Assembly: GCA_003503535.1 (NCBI GenBank)
Contig: DOCI01000013.1
Coordinates: 1-19,931 of the forward strand
Source: Planctomycetaceae bacterium
Lineage (GTDB): Bacteria; Planctomycetota; Planctomycetia; Planctomycetales; Planctomycetaceae
Reading direction: 5' to 3'
DNA: 19,931 nucleotides
This document shows positions 16,775-19,931 of the stretch, one piece after another. Position 1 is the stretch's first letter, and each line of letters begins with the position of its first letter. The notes beneath the pieces are model-generated. The model saw only the letters and a program-made list of their open reading frames with translations, did no database searches and was not told the origin of the DNA. The translations under genes and the position numbers were made by a program.

Positions 16775-17905
16775 ATGACTAAATCACACCTCAGAGGCTG
16801 CATTCTGGGAACGGCTGTGGGGGATGCTTTGGGGTTACCTTATGAAGGTGTTTCTCCTCGGCGAGCACAAAAAATGCTCGGCTCTCTGGATCGGTATCGT
16901 TTCTTTTTCCGACGCGGCATGGTTTCGGATGATACCGAACATACGTGTCTGGTCGCTCAATCGTTGATTGCTACGAATTTTGATTTGGAGACACTACCTC
17001 AGGATTTTGCCTGCCGACTGCGTTGGTGGGTTCTGGCACTGCCTGCTGGGATAGGTCGTGCAACCTTGAGAGCGTGTCTGAAGTTGTGGATTGGTTATTC
17101 ACCAGCAACAAGTGGAGTTTACTCAGCTGGAAATGGCCCAGCGATGCGAGCAGCGATTATTGGAGCAGTGATTGATGATCTTGAAGACCTTGAGATGTTT
17201 ACCTGGGAAATATCTCGTATTACGCATTTAGACATGAAAGCAGCTTTGGGAGCAATTGCCGTCGCTTTAGCAGCCCACCATTCTCGACAGCCAAAACCTG
17301 TCGATGCTCTGAAATACTTGAGTCAGCTCAAATTGATCATCAATCGAATGAGCAATCAGCTTCAAATAAACTTTGACGCGATGACTGAAGAAGAGCACAA
17401 ATTACGGAAACCAGAACAGATTGATTCGAATAGAGAGCTGAATTATTTAATACAGGCTGCTGTTGTAAGTGTCTCGATAAAAGAATCGACTCAAAATTTT
17501 GCATTGGGACTTGGACTTAAAAAGGGCGTGACGGGCTATACCTATCACACAGTACCCGTCGCCATTCACGCCTGGTTATCGCATCCGCGAGATTATCGAG
17601 CAGCGGTGATGTGTGTCATTGAATGCGGGGGCGATGCCGATACGACGGCTGCTATTGTCGGAGGGATAGTCGGCTGTGGAGTTGGAGAGGAAGGGATTCC
17701 CAAAGAGTGGCTTTCCAAGCTCTGGGAATGGCCAAGGAGTGTCAACTGGATGCGAAGACTGGCCGATCAACTGGCCGATTCTAAGAATCATTCGAAACCG
17801 ATGGAGCCGATCAAGCTCAATTTTATTGCCGTCCTGCTTCGCAACCTCTTCTTTCTGGTCATCGTGATACTACACGGATTCCGACGACTACTCCCGCCCT
17901 ATTGA
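16775..17905 (+). CDS. ADP-ribosylglycohydrolase family protein with hydrophobic C-terminal tail
   Basis: A 376-residue protein of the ARH/DraG fold, which removes ADP-ribose from proteins or small molecules using a two-magnesium site. GCILGTAVGDALGLPYEG (8-25), SDDTEHT (51-57, first metal-ligand cluster), SAGNGPAMRAA (117-127) and CGGDADTTAAIVGGIVG (284-300, second cluster with Asp287, Asp289 and Thr290) are all intact. Unlike most members, it ends in a hydrophobic stretch (about 350-367, IAVLLRNLFFLVIVILHGF) followed by RRLLPPY, which looks like a membrane anchor. No toxin or ADP-ribosyltransferase gene is nearby. It follows the oxygenase by 74 bases and may share its transcript. The actual substrate is unknown. 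Confidence 0.9.
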   Translation: MTKSHLRGCILGTAVGDALGLPYEGVSPRRAQKMLGSLDRYRFFFRRGMVSDDTEHTCLVAQSLIATNFDLETLPQDFACRLRWWVLALPAGIGRATLRACLKLWIGYSPATSGVYSAGNGPAMRAAIIGAVIDDLEDLEMFTWEISRITHLDMKAALGAIAVALAAHHSRQPKPVDALKYLSQLKLIINRMSNQLQINFDAMTEEEHKLRKPEQIDSNRELNYLIQAAVVSVSIKESTQNFALGLGLKKGVTGYTYHTVPVAIHAWLSHPRDYRAAVMCVIECGGDADTTAAIVGGIVGCGVGEEGIPKEWLSKLWEWPRSVNWMRRLADQLADSKNHSKPMEPIKLNFIAVLLRNLFFLVIVILHGFRRLLPPY

Positions 17906-17910
17906 GAAGC

Positions 17911-17933
17911 AAAAGCGTTTAAAATTAAAACGC
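17911..17933. terminator. Bidirectional terminator between convergent genes
   Basis: GCGTTT (17915-17920) pairs with AAACGC (17928-17933) around an AAAATTA loop. It is followed by TTTTGC when read on the minus strand. It lies in the 19-base gap between the convergent ADP-ribosylglycohydrolase and SDR stop codons and overlaps the last codons of the SDR gene. The stem is short, so it is a moderate call. Confidence 0.5.
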
Positions 17934-18716
17934 ACTCTTCACAACCCCGCCATCAACTCGCAAAGCTGCTCCCGTCGTAGCCGAGGAAAGTGGACTGGCG
18001 ACATAAGTCGTCAACGAAGCGACTTCTTCTGGTGTGGCGAAGCGTTGGATGAGGGAGGTTGGGCGGACTTCGTTGAAGAATTCTTTTTCGTATTCGTCGA
18101 ATGATTTTCCTTCTTCCTCAGCGAGTTTGCCGACGAACTCTTTGACGCCGCGGGATGAGGTCGGACCGGGGAGGATGCTGTTGACCGTGATGCCAGTTCC
18201 CGACACGGTTTCAGCCAGTCCTCGAGCAATTGCGATTTGAGCGGTTTTTGTCATGCCATAGTGGATCATTTCTTCGGGAATCTGGATGCCACTTTCACTG
18301 GAAATGAAAATGATGCGGCCCCAGTCTTTGTGCTTCATTGAAGGCAAGTAGAGCCGGCAAAGTCGCACCCCGCTGAGCACGTTCACTTTGAAGAAGCGAA
18401 TCCAGTCTTCATCGGGAATCTCTTCAAACGCCTTTGGCTCAAAGATCCCCAGATTGTTTACCAGAATTTCGACATCCGGGAACTCCCTAGCGATCTCCTC
18501 GGCTCCCTCGACGGTGCTCAAATCTCCAGCAAAGCCGAGAACTTTTCCGCTGCCCATCTTTTCCAGTTCGGCAACGGCTTTGTCGACAGACTCTTGAGAG
18601 CGACCGTTCACAATTACCTCTGCTCCTTCACGAACCAGAGAAGTGGCGATGGCATTTCCAATTCCAGCCGTGCTACCAGTGACAAGAGCCCGTTTATTTT
18701 TAAGTTGCAGATCCAT
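17925..18716 (-). CDS. Short-chain dehydrogenase/reductase (SDR), FabG-like
   Basis: A 263-residue classical SDR using NAD(H) or NADP(H). The cofactor loop is GSTAGIG (14-20) and NNLG (87-90) replaces the usual NNAG. The catalytic set Ser140, Tyr153 and Lys157 (YGMTK) is intact, and LPGPT (182-186) plus the C-terminal VDGG complete the pattern. The Arg39 region (VNGRS) suggests an NADP preference, as in FabG-like enzymes. An extra charged insertion (about 194-215, GKLAEEEGKSFDEYEKEFFNE) near the substrate lid is typical of a subset of these proteins. The substrate is unknown. It lies 127 bases downstream of the CXXCH/cyclase-like gene on the same strand, so co-transcription is possible. Confidence 0.9.
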   Translation of the reverse strand: MDLQLKNKRALVTGSTAGIGNAIATSLVREGAEVIVNGRSQESVDKAVAELEKMGSGKVLGFAGDLSTVEGAEEIAREFPDVEILVNNLGIFEPKAFEEIPDEDWIRFFKVNVLSGVRLCRLYLPSMKHKDWGRIIFISSESGIQIPEEMIHYGMTKTAQIAIARGLAETVSGTGITVNSILPGPTSSRGVKEFVGKLAEEEGKSFDEYEKEFFNEVRPTSLIQRFATPEEVASLTTYVASPLSSATTGAALRVDGGVVKSAF

Positions 18717-18843
18717 GATCGTCTTTTCTGTTTTTGGGGAAAGAATGGAAAGTCTGTAATGGAATTATCACTGTGACTGAAGTGAAGCCAATTTTTTCTT
18801 TACTCTTCATTCATATGACAGATGTGACGAACTTCAACAGCAA

Positions 18844-19836
18844 TTACGGATTTGTCTTCTCCAGAGTTTCCAGCAGTCCGATTGTCGCCCAGGCCGTTCC
18901 CCAGTAGACGGCGGTTTCTTCTACGTTCTCTTTCTTCTTCGCCTTTGTTCCGTGGACCGACCATGAACCATTTTCCGCTTGTGTAGATGTCAGAAAGTGG
19001 ATCGCTTTTTGAATGGAAGGATCGTCATTGGAAACGCCGACTTGTTTGAGTGCATAGAGGGCCTGACCCGTCGCCAGTGCATCACCAGGCTCTGCGGTTA
19101 ACCAGCCCCAGCTGCCGTCTTCCTGCTGAAACGATTTGAGCTGTTCGATTGCAGATTGCACACGTTCCGTCTCACCTGTGATGTCCGCGAGCAGTATTTG
19201 AACCGCGTACCATTCTGTGCTTAAGCCGAGTGTAGATTTTGCCAGCCACTCTTTCGCCTTCGCATCTGCTTTTTCAATCTGTTCATTATTGCCAGCCTGA
19301 TGCAGAGCGATGAGATTCCACATGGTACTGACCTGAGCGGTTTCTGCAGCAGGACGTTTCTGCATCGGCAGTTGTCCGGCTGGTTTCCATGAGCCATCTT
19401 CCAACTGAGTTTTAAGAATCATTTCCACAAACTGCTGCCTCGCCTCTGCAGGAAGTGGAACGGACGAGCCATCAGGATGGGCGATGATTAACTGAGCAAG
19501 TCCATCGACATTCGTCTCGCCGGAAAGAGCCGTCCCGTCTTCGTTCGGTTCAACAGATTTCGCAATCGACCAGTCAAGCCACTCCTTAGACTTCTGAGCA
19601 GTTGCTGGAAACCCTGCCGATGCCGCCTTGTTGAAACTCCAGGTCTGAAAGCTGACTCGATGGCAGGTGACACATTTTTTGTCCTCAATCCAGGAGACGC
19701 CTGCCTCTTCGAGATAAGGCAAACTTTTCTCGATTGTATTACGGATATGATCTTCCGTAATCCTTTCGTCAGCTTGAGTGAACTGGGTTGAACTCAAATT
19801 CAACACAAGCAGGATTGTTAAAGCAATAATTTTCAT
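18844..19836 (-). CDS. Secreted protein with CXXCH heme-type motif and squalene-cyclase-like repeats
   Basis: A 330-residue exported protein; the signal peptide is residues 1-22 (LTILLVLNLSSTQFTQA). CVTCH (55-59) is a single c-type heme-binding motif near the mature N-terminus. The rest is alpha/alpha-toroid repeats like those of squalene-hopene cyclases and prenyltransferases. QW-like motifs occur at QLEDGSW (144-150), QQEDGSWGW (237-245) and QAENGSWSV (286-294), with helices such as GDALATGQALYALKQVGV between them. The DXDD catalytic motif of true hopene cyclases is not seen, so cyclase activity is doubtful; a periplasmic redox or sensing role is as likely. GGAAAGAG lies upstream of the ATG at 19836. 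No terpene genes are nearby. Confidence 0.82.
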   Translation of the reverse strand: MKIIALTILLVLNLSSTQFTQADERITEDHIRNTIEKSLPYLEEAGVSWIEDKKCVTCHRVSFQTWSFNKAASAGFPATAQKSKEWLDWSIAKSVEPNEDGTALSGETNVDGLAQLIIAHPDGSSVPLPAEARQQFVEMILKTQLEDGSWKPAGQLPMQKRPAAETAQVSTMWNLIALHQAGNNEQIEKADAKAKEWLAKSTLGLSTEWYAVQILLADITGETERVQSAIEQLKSFQQEDGSWGWLTAEPGDALATGQALYALKQVGVSNDDPSIQKAIHFLTSTQAENGSWSVHGTKAKKKENVEETAVYWGTAWATIGLLETLEKTNP

Positions 19837-19931
19837 GAACTCTTTCCGCTCGCGATATCGATTTTGTAAATTAAATGCTTTCGAAACCCCAGTTCATGAA
19901 GAGCGTCACTCTTTTACATTTTCCAGCGGAA

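Overview
The window looks like a piece of a planctomycete chromosome, probably near Gimesia or Rubinisphaera. That placement is inferred from the gene set and was not searched. The signs are two secreted sulfatases, a very large secreted TPR protein next to a TolQ/ExbB-type protein, a DUF58 protein, a small single-pass protein beginning MSNPFAS, a secreted protein joining a CXXCH motif to cyclase-like repeats, few clear Shine-Dalgarno sites, and many GC-rich palindromes between genes. I see no rRNA, tRNA, CRISPR array, transposase or phage gene. Every gene looks intact, and the coding strand changes often, so most units are single genes or pairs.

Layout: 162-1703 (-) is a secreted sulfatase. 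2252-6478 (+) holds a 1060-residue periplasmic TPR protein and a MotA/TolQ/ExbB proton-channel protein with no ExbD partner in view. 6575-8426 (-) holds trmB, a secreted COG4099-like esterase, and a small membrane zinc-ribbon protein upstream of the esterase. 8570-9967 (+) is a second secreted sulfatase. 10462-12249 (+) is an NtrC-like regulator that has lost its sigma-54 contact loop. 12310-12618 (-) is a small membrane protein. 12972-14405 (+) is a DUF58 protein without the usual MoxR neighbour. 14541-15987 (-) holds a GmhA/DiaA-like SIS protein and an NfeD-like membrane protein with reversed domain order. 16149-17905 (+) holds a 2-oxoglutarate/Fe(II) oxygenase and an ADP-ribosylglycohydrolase with a hydrophobic C-terminal tail. 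17925-19836 (-) holds an SDR oxidoreductase and the CXXCH/cyclase-repeat protein.

How the genes work together: no single pathway covers the window. The sulfatases, esterase, TPR protein and CXXCH protein all carry export signals, which fits degradation of sulfated polymers and a busy cell envelope. No sulfatase-maturing enzyme is present. The TPR/ExbB pair suggests an envelope energy-transducing or protein-interaction machine whose other parts lie elsewhere.

The least ordinary material is between genes. Two related nested palindromes sit just past the stop codons of the two sulfatases, in the same orientation relative to each gene. A cloverleaf-like set of four hairpins lies between trmB and the esterase. 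A two-hairpin palindrome lies between the convergent DUF58 and SIS genes. A 22-bp inverted repeat flanks 158 bp upstream of the regulator. Finally, an ideal Shine-Dalgarno site precedes a 14-codon reading frame that ends in a TGA in frame with the oxygenase gene.
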